A stretch of 64,000 nt of DNA. Origin: Chloroflexota bacterium. GTDB lineage: Bacteria; Chloroflexota; Anaerolineae; Promineifilales; Promineifilaceae. This document shows positions 26,350-34,399 of the stretch, piece by piece. The position numbers were made by a program, and so were the translations under genes. How positions within the stretch are numbered: the first letter of the stretch is position 1; every line of letters starts with the position of its first letter. Below the pieces are notes generated by a model. The model saw nothing but the letters and a program-made list of their open reading frames with translations, made no database searches and was not told the DNA's origin. Where the stretch lies: the NCBI GenBank assembly GCA_018004935.1, contig JAGNBF010000013.1, forward strand, positions 1 to 64,000. The letters run 5' to 3'.

Positions 26350-27102
26350 TTATTCACTCAGCATGAGGTATCCTACCCCACGAACTGTTTCGATATAACC
26401 AGGTTCCCCTTCAGGAACAGTGAGTTTTTGGCGTAGGGCACGAACCAGCGGCCGCAAAATCAAACCGGGCTGTGAACTGGTTGCCTTAGGCTTCTTATTT
26501 TTGTGGCCGTGCGTTGCTTCTACCAGATCTTCAGCCATAACCGCAGTGTTTGGCCGTTGTGCCAGATGGAGCATCAGGCGATATTCATTGCCGGTCAGGT
26601 GAATGTGTTCGCCATTATAACTTACCGACCGCCGATTCAGGTCAATCACCAGATCCCCAATAATTATCTGGGTGGAAGGCACTTCTGTCTGGGGGCCTAA
26701 CACACTGAAAGCATGAGCCAGCATTTGCATCCGCTTCATGCGTCCCTGGATAGTAGCCACCAGATCGGCCACCGTAAATGGTTTGACCAGATAGTCATCT
26801 ACGCCCAATTCTTTGCCATACCGCACATCGCTATCAAAACCACGAGCGGTGATCAGGACAAAAGGAATAATGGCCCATTCGGGTTTTTCCTGCATTGACT
26901 GGAATAACTGATAGCCATTCATCTCCGGCATACTAATATCGGCCAGGACTACATCTACTTCATTTTTGCCCAGTAATTCCAGAGCATCTTTGCCGGTACC
27001 GGCCGGCAAAACATTATAACCTTGCTTACGTAACTGCGTTGTCAGCAGTTCAGAAAGGGTTTTATCATCATCTACCAGTAAGATTGTCGGTTGGTTGTTC
27101 AT
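26350..27102 (-). CDS. OmpR-family response regulator
   Basis: A 250-residue two-component regulator. The receiver domain spans about 5-125, with Asp11-Asp12, phosphoacceptor Asp55 (VVLADISMPE), Thr in LITARG and Lys in YLVKPF. The winged-helix DNA-binding domain spans about 145-250 (LTGNEYRLMLHLAQRP, LRQKLTVPEG, ETVRGVGYLM). An unusual lysine-rich insertion (HGHKNKKPKATSSQPGLI) interrupts the region before the recognition helix. No kinase gene is adjacent. A promoter candidate lies at 27220-27247. Confidence 0.9.
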   Translation of the reverse strand: MNNQPTILLVDDDKTLSELLTTQLRKQGYNVLPAGTGKDALELLGKNEVDVVLADISMPEMNGYQLFQSMQEKPEWAIIPFVLITARGFDSDVRYGKELGVDDYLVKPFTVADLVATIQGRMKRMQMLAHAFSVLGPQTEVPSTQIIIGDLVIDLNRRSVSYNGEHIHLTGNEYRLMLHLAQRPNTAVMAEDLVEATHGHKNKKPKATSSQPGLILRPLVRALRQKLTVPEGEPGYIETVRGVGYLMLSE

Positions 27103-27219
27103 AAGGCTTTGTTCCGTGAAAAAAGTGTTTGTCCACTTAAGTTCTGAGGAAAGGCATCAGCGTTTCTAAAATATCACTGTTTCCGTTCTCTCTAAACTTC
27201 AGATTGTAATAATGACCTG

Positions 27220-27247
27220 ATTATACCATTTCAGTACGCAATAACAA
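27220..27247 (-). promoter_or_regulatory. Putative promoter of the OmpR-family regulator
   Basis: On the minus strand TTGTTA (27247-27242) and TATAAT (27225-27220) are 16 bases apart, about 118 bases before the start codon at 27102. Confidence 0.5.
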
Positions 27248-27481
27248 CGAATTGGGGTAGGGAATTTATCATAGTCAGAGAGTCTGTGGGGTTATGCAAT
27301 CATTTGAGGAGGAAAATAGGCCATTTAAGGAGGAAATTGGGCCAGAATGCCTGGTTGTAGAAATAACAACAGTCCCGAAGATCTATCTCTTGGCCTGTTG
27401 TTGTTTCATGAATGATGCGGAATTAAATGGAGATTAGTTCTATCCCCCTACGATCTCATAGGGGAAGGGGGGAAATACCAG

Positions 27482-27529
27482 AAGAGCCGGTTTTTGTACA
27501 CGCGGCCGCGTGTACAAAAACCGGCTCTT
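27482..27529. repeat. Perfect 48-bp palindrome centred on GCGGCCGC
   Basis: Every base from 27482 pairs with its partner to 27529, with no loop. The octamer GCGGCCGC occupies the exact centre (27502-27509). The left flank (GGGGAAGGGGGG) resembles family F flanks. Only 32408-32447 shares this arrangement. Confidence 0.9.
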
Positions 27530-27635
27530 TAGCATGTAAGGGCAACCCTTGTAGTTGCCCTTGTCTGGCAGGTACGAGGCCTATGGTACCGAACATCCAC
27601 AAAATCCCATAGACCCGTTGTTTTTAGATGTTCAT

Positions 27636-28574
27636 TTAACGACGAGATTTGGCTTGCATACCAGCCGGGTTTAACCCACTATTGCCGATGGTGGGCGGGC
27701 GTTGGCGTACACGATTCTGGGGAGCCTGCGGCCGCATGGGGCGAACCAACTCACTTTCCCCCAAAACGGAATCTTCATCCGCTTCAGCCATCATGGGTTG
27801 AACGGGGCGATTTGGTCGCAAGAACTCGGGAACATCATCGGTAATGGGTAGATTGCCGGGGGTGGGGCGTGGCGGCCATGCGGTAGCCTGGGTAGGTTGG
27901 CTGGCAGGGTGAGACCGAATGGGCTGAGGGGTGCGAAAAGGGGCAGTGGGTTGGGGATGCGGCCGCGTTTCTTTGGGGTTGGTGTTGGTCGAAGCCGGGT
28001 TTGTTTTCGGTACACTATCCCATTTGCCCAATAATTTTTCCCCTGCGACGGAGAGAGAACCGATGAAGAGAATGCGGGTCAGCCAGACTAGAACGGCCAC
28101 AAAGATGGGGACGTATTGTAATAACTGATCACGGCTGAGAACCTCATTACCAAAGTTGTGATTGAGTAAAGCCAGATTGACTGCCCACCACGTCATAATA
28201 GCGTTTAGTGTAGCCCCCAGGAGCCAGGCCCCCATCAAATACCACACTTCTTTCGGTTCGTCTTTACCGGTTTCAGGCGTAAAAACACGGACCAGACCGG
28301 CAAAATCTATGGCGCAGAAGGCAATGGCCAAAATTGTGGCCCAGCCAATGCTCAAGAAACGAATTTCACCGAGAAAACTGGTCAACGCATACCGGGTGGT
28401 GTCAAAGTTGAAAATTTCAAACGCCAGTAGAGCCAGGGCTAATAACCCGGTAATGACGGCCCGGCGTGGCACCACTTTCCACACATCTTCTAACCAGTTT
28501 GGTTCATCCGGCGACTGTTTTCGCGGCCGCAAGGGAGCCTGATTCGATCCTTCAAAATAATTGACGTAACTCAT
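27636..28574 (-). CDS. Membrane protein with Pro-rich cytoplasmic tail, unknown function
   Basis: A 312-residue protein with about four hydrophobic helices between residues 38 and 190 (AVITGLLALALLAFEIFNF, IGWATILAIAFCAIDFAGLV, YLMGAWLLGATLNAIMTWWA, YVPIFVAVLVWLTRILFIGS), then a basic, Pro/Thr/Asn-rich tail of about 120 residues ending KSRR. No family recognised. The start at 28574 was chosen because GAGAGG precedes it by seven bases; the open frame continues upstream 52 codons without such support. The tail is rich in RP and PRP motifs, some generated by GCGGCCGC copies. Confidence 0.65.
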   Translation of the reverse strand: MSYVNYFEGSNQAPLRPRKQSPDEPNWLEDVWKVVPRRAVITGLLALALLAFEIFNFDTTRYALTSFLGEIRFLSIGWATILAIAFCAIDFAGLVRVFTPETGKDEPKEVWYLMGAWLLGATLNAIMTWWAVNLALLNHNFGNEVLSRDQLLQYVPIFVAVLVWLTRILFIGSLSVAGEKLLGKWDSVPKTNPASTNTNPKETRPHPQPTAPFRTPQPIRSHPASQPTQATAWPPRPTPGNLPITDDVPEFLRPNRPVQPMMAEADEDSVLGESELVRPMRPQAPQNRVRQRPPTIGNSGLNPAGMQAKSRR

Positions 28575-29803
28575 TGCCCATCCTCTCTCTTGCCTGATGG
28601 CGTGCCTCGCGCTCAGGACCTCCATAACCAACCCAATGCCCCTTTCTGCTGGGGCATCCATCCTCTCTGTTCTATTAAAGAACGTTTGTTCTAATTCTGT
28701 AAGAATAGCTGAATTTAAGGAGAAAGTCAAGCAAACAATGGCTCTTTTGTTCTAATTTTACTCGAGGGCGAATTTAAGCACAGTTTGCCGACTTTGGAAT
28801 TAGGCTGGTTTTTGTTTTCAGGAGAGGGCGAACAGCCTGAAAGGCCGTTCTACGTCATGTGCCGTTTTTGGGTCTTTGGGATTTCAGGGGGTTGCCCTCG
28901 GCGGGGCAGGCACAAGGCCCGCCCTACATCTAGCCGCACCCCACGAATTCCGAAAGATCCCCGTTTTTCAAGGGTGGTTGTTCCCGGTTCACTCCAGGGT
29001 GTACCGGTTTTATACTTACCACAGTCATAAAGTGACATTTTGTTGGCGGTAACAGCCTGGGTAGGTTTGGGTGGGTCTTCCGACCGTGCCACCCAACCTG
29101 ATTGTGAGCGAACCCTTTATTTGTTGCCGGAAACCCTCACCCCTAACTCTGTCTCCAGGGGCGGGGAACTTTTTTGGGCGCGGTTTTTCGGGGCGAAGGC
29201 CCTGAAAAACCGCGCCATTGCGTTCCCCCTTCCCCCCGGGAAGGGGGCAGGGGGATGGGTCTTCCGACCGTGCCACCCAACCTGATTGTGAATGAATCTT
29301 TAGCCGGGGTTACTCTTGGAGTTAACCGCGATAGGCAGGTACAAGGCCAAAATGACCCGCGTTATCGCCAAGAGCTTCTCTAGATTTTTTCTATCGTAAC
29401 CGGGTCGTGGCCGCTTCGCTACTGGTCACAGACCATGAAGCCGTTATAATGCTGGCGCTCAATTGGTAAAGGGTGTGTTTCATTTCAGTTGAGAGGAAGA
29501 AAATAATGAATCGGTGAATTTGTGAATGGTTGAATGATTAACGAGGAAAGCGTCTACCGCTTCATTAACCATTCAACAATTCAACTGTTCAACAATTAAT
29601 TATTCAACTCATTTGAAACGCACCCATTAGTAAATTGTCCACCGGGCGATTTACAAAATCGCCCTACATTTTCGCAGGAGTTCCCCATGGGTCTATGGCG
29701 CACCAAGATGGATGAAAATAACGCCACCATTTTTCATTCCTATCCGTGTTTTTTCCTATCCGTGTTTTCACCATCAGTGGCTATTTTCTCAGGAGCATGA
29801 TCT
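28575..29803. repeat. Long intergenic region made of repeat elements
   Basis: In order: family A (about 28868-28965), family G in reverse (about 29006-29065), a B-like GACCGTGCCACCCAACCTGA tract (29083-29110 and again 29265-29300), and family F (about 29135-29262, arms 29177-29194 and 29199-29216). An inverted-repeat element with GGGTGTGTTTCATTTCAGTT ends follows (29471-29625), then family D (29634-29680) and family I (29685-29790). No coding sequence, tRNA or ncRNA was recognised. The region also lacks GCGGCCGC. Confidence 0.8.
29471..29625. repeat. MITE-like inverted-repeat element (family K)
   Basis: The ends GGGTGTGTTTCATT and AATGAAACGCACCC-like (ATTTGAAACGCACCC) are inverted copies, and the interior forms a long imperfect hairpin (GAATGGTTGAATGATTAA with TTAACCATTCAAC). 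Single ends of the same type occur after family A at about 34327-34355 and 48527-48560. Confidence 0.6.
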
Positions 29804-30571
29804 ATGTATGAACAGATAGCCAGTTATTATGATTTAACTCATGCCCAACTGGTGAGCGATGTGGGTTTTGTCCTGGCGTTGGCGGGGGAAACCCGCGGCC
29901 GCGTTCTGGAATTAGGTTGTGGTACGGGGCGACTACTTTTACCCCTGGCTCGCGCCGGTTATGAGGTGACGGGTGTGGATAGTTCCCCCGCCATGCTGGC
30001 CCTGGCGCGGGAAAAGATAAACCGGGAGACGGAAGCGGTACGCGGCCGCGTTCATCTGCACCAAACCGATATGACCGAACTGGGAGAATGCGGCCGCGAT
30101 TATGCTCTGATCCTCATCCCCTACAACACCTTCATGCACCTCTCTCCCCGTCAGGCAGACCTCACTCTGCGCCAGATACGGCGCTGTTTACGCCCTGGCG
30201 GCCGCCTCTTCATTGACCTGATCAACCCCTTTGCCGTAGCCCAAACCCCCAATGATCATCTTGTCACGTTAGAACACCTCTTTACGGATCCCGCCACTGG
30301 TCATACGGTGCTCCAATTTGCCCGAAATCACCTGGATGAAGCGCAACAGGTCTTGCAGATTACCTGGATCTATGATGCGACACCCCCCCAGGGCGGCCCG
30401 GTACAACGCCAGATTGTACCCGTAGCCTATCATTACTACTTTCCCCATGAAATCGAACTCCTATTAAACGACGCCGGTTTGCAGATAACCGCCTGGTATG
30501 GTCATTACAACCACACTCCCTTTGCCGAGGAGAGCGAACGCTTAATGGTGGTAGCGGTATTGGCTGATTGA
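29804..30571 (+). CDS. Class I SAM-dependent methyltransferase
   Basis: A 255-residue Rossmann-fold methyltransferase. Motif I is VLELGCGTGRL, motif II VTGVDSSPAML, and the motif III/IV region LILIPYNTFMHL; LRPGGRLFIDLINP follows. The acceptor is not identifiable; small-molecule methyltransferases of this type are common. The ATG at 29804 is preceded by CAGGAG nine bases upstream, again the end of a family I repeat. Four GCGGCCGC copies, mostly read as Arg-Gly-Arg or Cys-Gly-Arg. Confidence 0.85.
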   Translation: MYEQIASYYDLTHAQLVSDVGFVLALAGETRGRVLELGCGTGRLLLPLARAGYEVTGVDSSPAMLALAREKINRETEAVRGRVHLHQTDMTELGECGRDYALILIPYNTFMHLSPRQADLTLRQIRRCLRPGGRLFIDLINPFAVAQTPNDHLVTLEHLFTDPATGHTVLQFARNHLDEAQQVLQITWIYDATPPQGGPVQRQIVPVAYHYYFPHEIELLLNDAGLQITAWYGHYNHTPFAEESERLMVVAVLAD

Positions 30572-30760
30572 TGCCGGGACATTTATCGCCACCTCTTTGG
30601 TGGTTATATGGGAGTCTATTGGTAATTACTTAGGGTTCGCTCGCAAATAACTTTTGAGTTTGTTGTGGCCGGTCTCCCGACCGAGCCACCCAACTTAATT
30701 TCGAGTGAACCCTTAGTAATGGGTCTACTGCAAAAAGCCCGGTTTCTGATTTACAAATTT
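30572..30760. repeat. Family B repeat, then start of family D
   Basis: Family B in reverse lies at 30658-30690. A family D copy (about 30758-30800) overlaps the 3' end of the next gene on the minus strand. Confidence 0.7.
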
Positions 30761-32292
30761 GTAGGACGATTTGGAAAATCGCCCTCCAGATTGTTAAGCA
30801 CCGTGTGCCGACTTTTGCACCATGCCCTGTTTTGACCTTTTTTCAGGGGAGTTATATGTGCCAGAGGATAATGCAAATGCGCCAGAAACAGACCATAAAG
30901 AATGGCGGTTTGCCAATGGGTTGTGAGCCAGAGAGTCACATCAAAAAGACCAATTACGAACATTGCGGCCCACGGTGCCAGCAGAGACAGCGTGAAACCG
31001 TCCTCGGATTCGTGGTCTAGGCGGGTGGCAGGTGAGCGTACCCGCCGGTACAAGAGATACAAAAAGGGAGCCAGAGCCAGCCAGAGCCAGAGAAAACCCC
31101 CGGGAAGGCCCAATTCGGCTACCATCAGCAAGGGGATATTGTGTACGGTGAAGGCATCCAGACTAATAGCCGACCGTGCATAATCAGCATAATTGCCCAA
31201 CCCCACACCCTTCAGCCAGTTTAACTCAATCACTTCCTGGGCCACTTCAATGGCAACTACCCGGTCGTTAATGGATGTGGCTTCTAACGGTTGCTCCAGG
31301 TGAAACAGGCGACTTAAGGCCAGGTCTCCATAAGCCAAAAGGACAAAGATTGGGGGCAACAGAATCAGGCACAGGTGTAGAACTGTTTGGCTATAGGGCC
31401 AAAAGCCAGGAGAAGATACCGTATTGGCCGGAAGGCGGCGACGGGTAAAGTCCCCACTGGCGGCGAGAAGGAACAGGCCAACCAGAAATCCTAAGATGGC
31501 GGCACGGGAAAAAGTGACATACAACGCGGCCGCGCCCAGCCCAATCGTGAGCGAAAAAAGGAAGGTAATGGCCTGCGGCCGCTGTTGTCGCCAATGAACA
31601 TACCAGGCCGGGATAAGGATGAGCAGGAGACCAGCCAATAGCGCCCCCAGTTGATTGGGGTGGGTGGTCAAACCGTAGGCGCGAAGCCAGTTGACATCAC
31701 GAGCGTTTAGAACTGTGATGCCGGTAAAATGGGGGTTAAGTGGTAATTCCCCCAGATACACCAGGCCCAAATCCTGTTGGCGAAAGAACTGGCCCAGGGC
31801 GATGAGGCTTTGGATGAAGACAATGAGAAGTAGCGGCCGCGACCAATCCCGTGGATGTTGCAAGGTGTACAGGAAAATCAACCAGGCCAAAGCCAACCCT
31901 ATCCCCTGAATCAGCGTGCGCCGGGTGGGAGCCTCATCCAGGCTGAGCAAACCCCACCAAGTAAATAGCATGAGAGGCAGGGTAATTCCCCACCAACCCC
32001 AAACTGGGCGAGATGTCTGATGATACCAATGCCATAGTAACTGCGTGCCCCATCCCCCCACAATCAGCACAGGCAAAAGGTTAAAGAGACCCAACTGTAC
32101 CGGCGCTCCGGCCCATTCTTCTATCGTAACCAGGGAAAACCAGGCAAATGGCCCATAGCGCCAGGAAGGGGTAGTAAGATTCAGTAAAATGTAGACAGCA
32201 AAAGCCAGATTGGTGAGGGTTGTAAGCCTGGGAATGGCACGTTGCCAGAAGGAGGGGGGGGTGAAGACGGGAGGGGAAAGAGAATGAGTCAT
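30751..32292 (-). CDS. O-antigen ligase/polymerase-like membrane protein
   Basis: A polytopic protein of about 513 residues with 11-12 hydrophobic helices. The motif region LRAYGLTTHPNQLGALLAGLLL, and VTFSRAAILGFLVGLFLL with WLKGVGLGNYADY, are the hallmarks of the Wzy/WaaL (O-antigen ligase) family, which joins or polymerises surface polysaccharides. Start is uncertain: TTG 32316, ATG 32313 and ATG 32292 are all possible and none has a clear ribosome-binding site. The last dozen residues (LEGDFPNRPTNL) are translated family D repeat, so the original C-terminus has been replaced. Three GCGGCCGC copies. Confidence 0.8.
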   Translation of the reverse strand: MTHSLSPPVFTPPSFWQRAIPRLTTLTNLAFAVYILLNLTTPSWRYGPFAWFSLVTIEEWAGAPVQLGLFNLLPVLIVGGWGTQLLWHWYHQTSRPVWGWWGITLPLMLFTWWGLLSLDEAPTRRTLIQGIGLALAWLIFLYTLQHPRDWSRPLLLIVFIQSLIALGQFFRQQDLGLVYLGELPLNPHFTGITVLNARDVNWLRAYGLTTHPNQLGALLAGLLLILIPAWYVHWRQQRPQAITFLFSLTIGLGAAALYVTFSRAAILGFLVGLFLLAASGDFTRRRLPANTVSSPGFWPYSQTVLHLCLILLPPIFVLLAYGDLALSRLFHLEQPLEATSINDRVVAIEVAQEVIELNWLKGVGLGNYADYARSAISLDAFTVHNIPLLMVAELGLPGGFLWLWLALAPFLYLLYRRVRSPATRLDHESEDGFTLSLLAPWAAMFVIGLFDVTLWLTTHWQTAILYGLFLAHLHYPLAHITPLKKGQNRAWCKSRHTVLNNLEGDFPNRPTNL

Positions 32293-32316
32293 AGTTTGAT
32301 GAGATGCACACATCAA

Positions 32317-32722
32317 AAGATCGTAGCGTATGGTGAATGGCTGTCAAGAAACGTTAGAGAAGTTCGGAGTTCCCCCCCCCGTTCCCAGGGGTGGGGAACT
32401 TTCTCCTGTGCGGGTTATCGAACGCGGCCGCGTTCGATAACCCGCACGCCTGGTGTTTCCCCCTTCCCGCCGGAAAGCGCCGGGTGATGGGTTCATTCTG
32501 ATGGGGCATTTTTCGGGGCATTCGCCCCGAAAAATGTCCCTTAGAAAAGTAGGGGTGGGGGGGATTCCATTACCTGATTAATTTTTTAAACGACAAACGG
32601 CCTGCGTAACCATAGCCCGGCCCGTGTTAGGGCCGGGCGGCCTCGGCATTTTTAGACGTTCAGGTCAAATTGAGAATTGCTGTGGTTGTTCTGTGCTTAT
32701 AGGAAAGAGTACAATAAAGCCA
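32317..32722. repeat. Two family F elements back to back
   Basis: First element: about 32370-32498, with a perfect 40-bp palindrome at 32408-32447 centred on GCGGCCGC. Second: hairpin arms 32504-32519 and 32524-32540, with the right flank TTAGAAAAGT as at 6457. Another inverted repeat follows (GCCCGGCCCGTGTTAGGGCC, about 32613-32635). No gene. Confidence 0.8.
32408..32447. repeat. Perfect 40-bp palindrome centred on GCGGCCGC
   Basis: GTGCGGGTTATCGAACGC pairs with its complement, and the octamer at 32424-32431 is the exact centre. Compared with the 21462-21501 hairpin, at least three arm positions differ and each change is matched in the opposite arm. Confidence 0.9.
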
Positions 32723-33034
32723 ATGAATGGCGCGGCCGCGGGACTTATTCTGGCTTTTCTTCTGGCGACAGCTTATGGCGCTGGTTTCCACCTGCTCATG
32801 GGGGGACCGGCACGACGTATTCCGGTCTACCTGCTTGCTTCCTGGTTAGGTTTCACCCTGGGGCATTTTGTCGGAGCCATATTAGCTTTTAGCTGGTTCA
32901 AATTAGGCACAGTTTATCTGTTTACGGCCAGCCTGGGTGCGTGGGTTTCCCTCGTTCTGGCGCGTTGGCTCAGTCGCCCGGAAAACACCCTGGAAGATAC
33001 GAGCTATAGACCTCAAGATAATGATGTGGGGTAA
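32723..33034 (+). CDS. Small three-helix membrane protein, unknown function
   Basis: A 103-residue protein with three hydrophobic segments (AAAGLILAFLLATAYGAGFH, VYLLASWLGFTLGHFVGAIL, and YLFTASLGAWVSLVLARWL) and a polar C-terminus. No family recognised. ATG 32723 was chosen because it begins directly before the first helix; the open frame upstream is intergenic. The ribosome-binding site is weak. It may belong with the following two membrane-associated genes. Confidence 0.55.
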   Translation: MNGAAAGLILAFLLATAYGAGFHLLMGGPARRIPVYLLASWLGFTLGHFVGAILAFSWFKLGTVYLFTASLGAWVSLVLARWLSRPENTLEDTSYRPQDNDVG

Positions 33035-33155
33035 GGGCAGGTCAGAGGAAAATCAAACACATGATTACCCCTGAAACCTGAAACCAGTCTTGTCCCACCC
33101 CTCAAGAGTGGTATACTCAATTTGCTGATTTCAAAGTGAAGTAATCCATTAAAAC

Positions 33156-33608
33156 ATGACAGTAACAACACAACCTACGGTATCATCGTCCGAACCAGAA
33201 CAGGAAAAACTCGTTCCTACTCTGTACGTCGTCCTGGGGGTTCTCGGCGTCGTGCTGGTGATAGGGTTATTGATTGCTCTGGTAATCTGGTTGGCGAGTA
33301 GTTTCCCCGACGAATTAGAAGCCATCCGTGATATTTTCATTATCATGTTGGCCCTTTCTTCCTGTGGGGTATTGATTGTGGGCATTTTGGCCGTCCTGAT
33401 GCTGGTTCGTCTGATTAACATGCTGGAATTTGAGATCAAACCAATTCTGGAAAAGACGAATGAGACGATTAGCACAGTTCAGGGGACAACCCGTTTTGTC
33501 AGCCAGAATGTCGTGAAACCAACAATTACGATTAGCGGCTACGCGGCCGCACTGTCGCGTGGGCTACGGACTTTGTTGGGCAATCCTAAACGGAATTTAC
33601 CTGATTGA
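33156..33608 (+). CDS. Membrane protein with DUF948-like C-terminal segment
   Basis: A 150-residue protein with two hydrophobic helices (about 22-48 and 60-88), then an amphipathic stretch IKPILEKTNETISTVQGTTR and FVSQNVVKPTITISGYAAAL. This resembles DUF948/YoxC-like proteins often found beside YtxH genes. It is followed closely by the YtxH gene, so the two may form an envelope-stress-type unit. The function is unknown. One GCGGCCGC copy, encoding the Ala-Ala of GYAAAL. Confidence 0.6.
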   Translation: MTVTTQPTVSSSEPEQEKLVPTLYVVLGVLGVVLVIGLLIALVIWLASSFPDELEAIRDIFIIMLALSSCGVLIVGILAVLMLVRLINMLEFEIKPILEKTNETISTVQGTTRFVSQNVVKPTITISGYAAALSRGLRTLLGNPKRNLPD

Positions 33609-33712
33609 CGGGCTTCACCACGCTCAGCCCTCGTAAGGGTAGTTGTTACGAAACTAGACGCAATAGAGAACCTGCTTTCTCTGGTTCGTGCCTTAAAAGG
33701 AGTAAAAAGACA

Positions 33713-34081
33713 ATGAGTGATAATAACAGTGGCGGCGATATAGGCGCCTTTTTGGCAGGCTTTGTCATTGGGGGGTTGGTCGGCGCGGCCGCGGCCCTCA
33801 TTTTAGCTCCCCAGTCAGGGGAAGAAACACGTCATCAAATTGCTGACCGCGGCCGCGAGTTACGCCAGGTTAGCTCCGAACGGCTCAATGAATACCGGTC
33901 CAAAACAGGCGATTATTTGTCTGAAACCCGCGGCCGCTTGCAAGATGCCACCAGTCAGGCCCAAGAACGTACTCGCATTATCCTTGACCAGGGCAAGGAG
34001 CGCGTCACACAGCTTCGTCAGGACATTACCGGCCTTGTACGCAAAGAAGAAAGCGAAGGAGACACCTCTGCGGCCGCGTAA
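33713..34081 (+). CDS. YtxH-domain protein
   Basis: A 122-residue protein. The N-terminus has the YtxH signature: GAFLAGFVIGGLVGAAAALI as a Gly-rich membrane segment, followed by LAPQSGEETR. The rest is a long charged helix (apolipoprotein-like) with RGRELRQ and RGRLQDA. YtxH proteins are general-stress-linked in Bacillus; the molecular function is unknown. The ATG at 33713 has AGGAG eleven bases before it. Four GCGGCCGC copies lie in only 370 bases, encoding Ala-Ala-Ala twice and Arg-Gly-Arg twice. A terminator follows. Confidence 0.8.
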   Translation: MSDNNSGGDIGAFLAGFVIGGLVGAAAALILAPQSGEETRHQIADRGRELRQVSSERLNEYRSKTGDYLSETRGRLQDATSQAQERTRIILDQGKERVTQLRQDITGLVRKEESEGDTSAAA

Positions 34082-34399
34082 GACAAGCATCTTTTCCACA
34101 ACCTTACCAACCACAAAGAGGCGTCTCCCCCCGGGATACGCCTTTTTTTTGGTGGCTACCAAGAGGCTCAGCGATAAATTGCCAATGGGTGAGTTGCAAA
34201 TGAGTTGAATAAGGAGTCTTTGGGAATTCAGAGGGTTGACAGCCGATGTACGGGCTGGCCTTGTGCCTGCCCCGTGTGGGGCAACCACAAGGGTTGCCCG
34301 TACCCCATGAAACCTCAAAGACCTTATTTTCTTCCTCTCAACCGAAATGAAACACCCCCATTGCCAATCCCCTGAGTCGCCAATCAGTTACATACTCCC
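34082..34399. repeat. Intergenic region with terminator and family A repeat
   Basis: A terminator lies at 34119-34150 and family A in reverse at about 34217-34323. A family K end follows (CCTCTCAACCGAAATGAAAC, about 34332-34360), in the same order as at 48441-48560. No gene. Confidence 0.8.
34119..34150 (+). terminator. Intrinsic terminator after the YtxH gene
   Basis: AGGCGT (34119-34124) pairs with ACGCCT (34138-34143) and is followed by a run of seven T. Confidence 0.75.

Larger units (their letters stand above)
27103..27635. other. Intergenic region with promoter, direct repeats and 48-bp palindrome
   Basis: No gene. It holds a promoter candidate for the regulator, two near-identical direct repeats (CATTTGAGGAGGAAAATAGG and CATTTAAGGAGGAAATTGGG, about 27302-27344), a perfect palindrome (27482-27529) and a partial family A repeat (27535-27610). 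Confidence 0.75.

Noticed and set aside
28575-29803. Long gene-free region as an RNA gene or origin
   Set aside because: All recognisable parts are members of dispersed repeat families; no tRNA, rRNA, DnaA-box cluster or conserved RNA seen.
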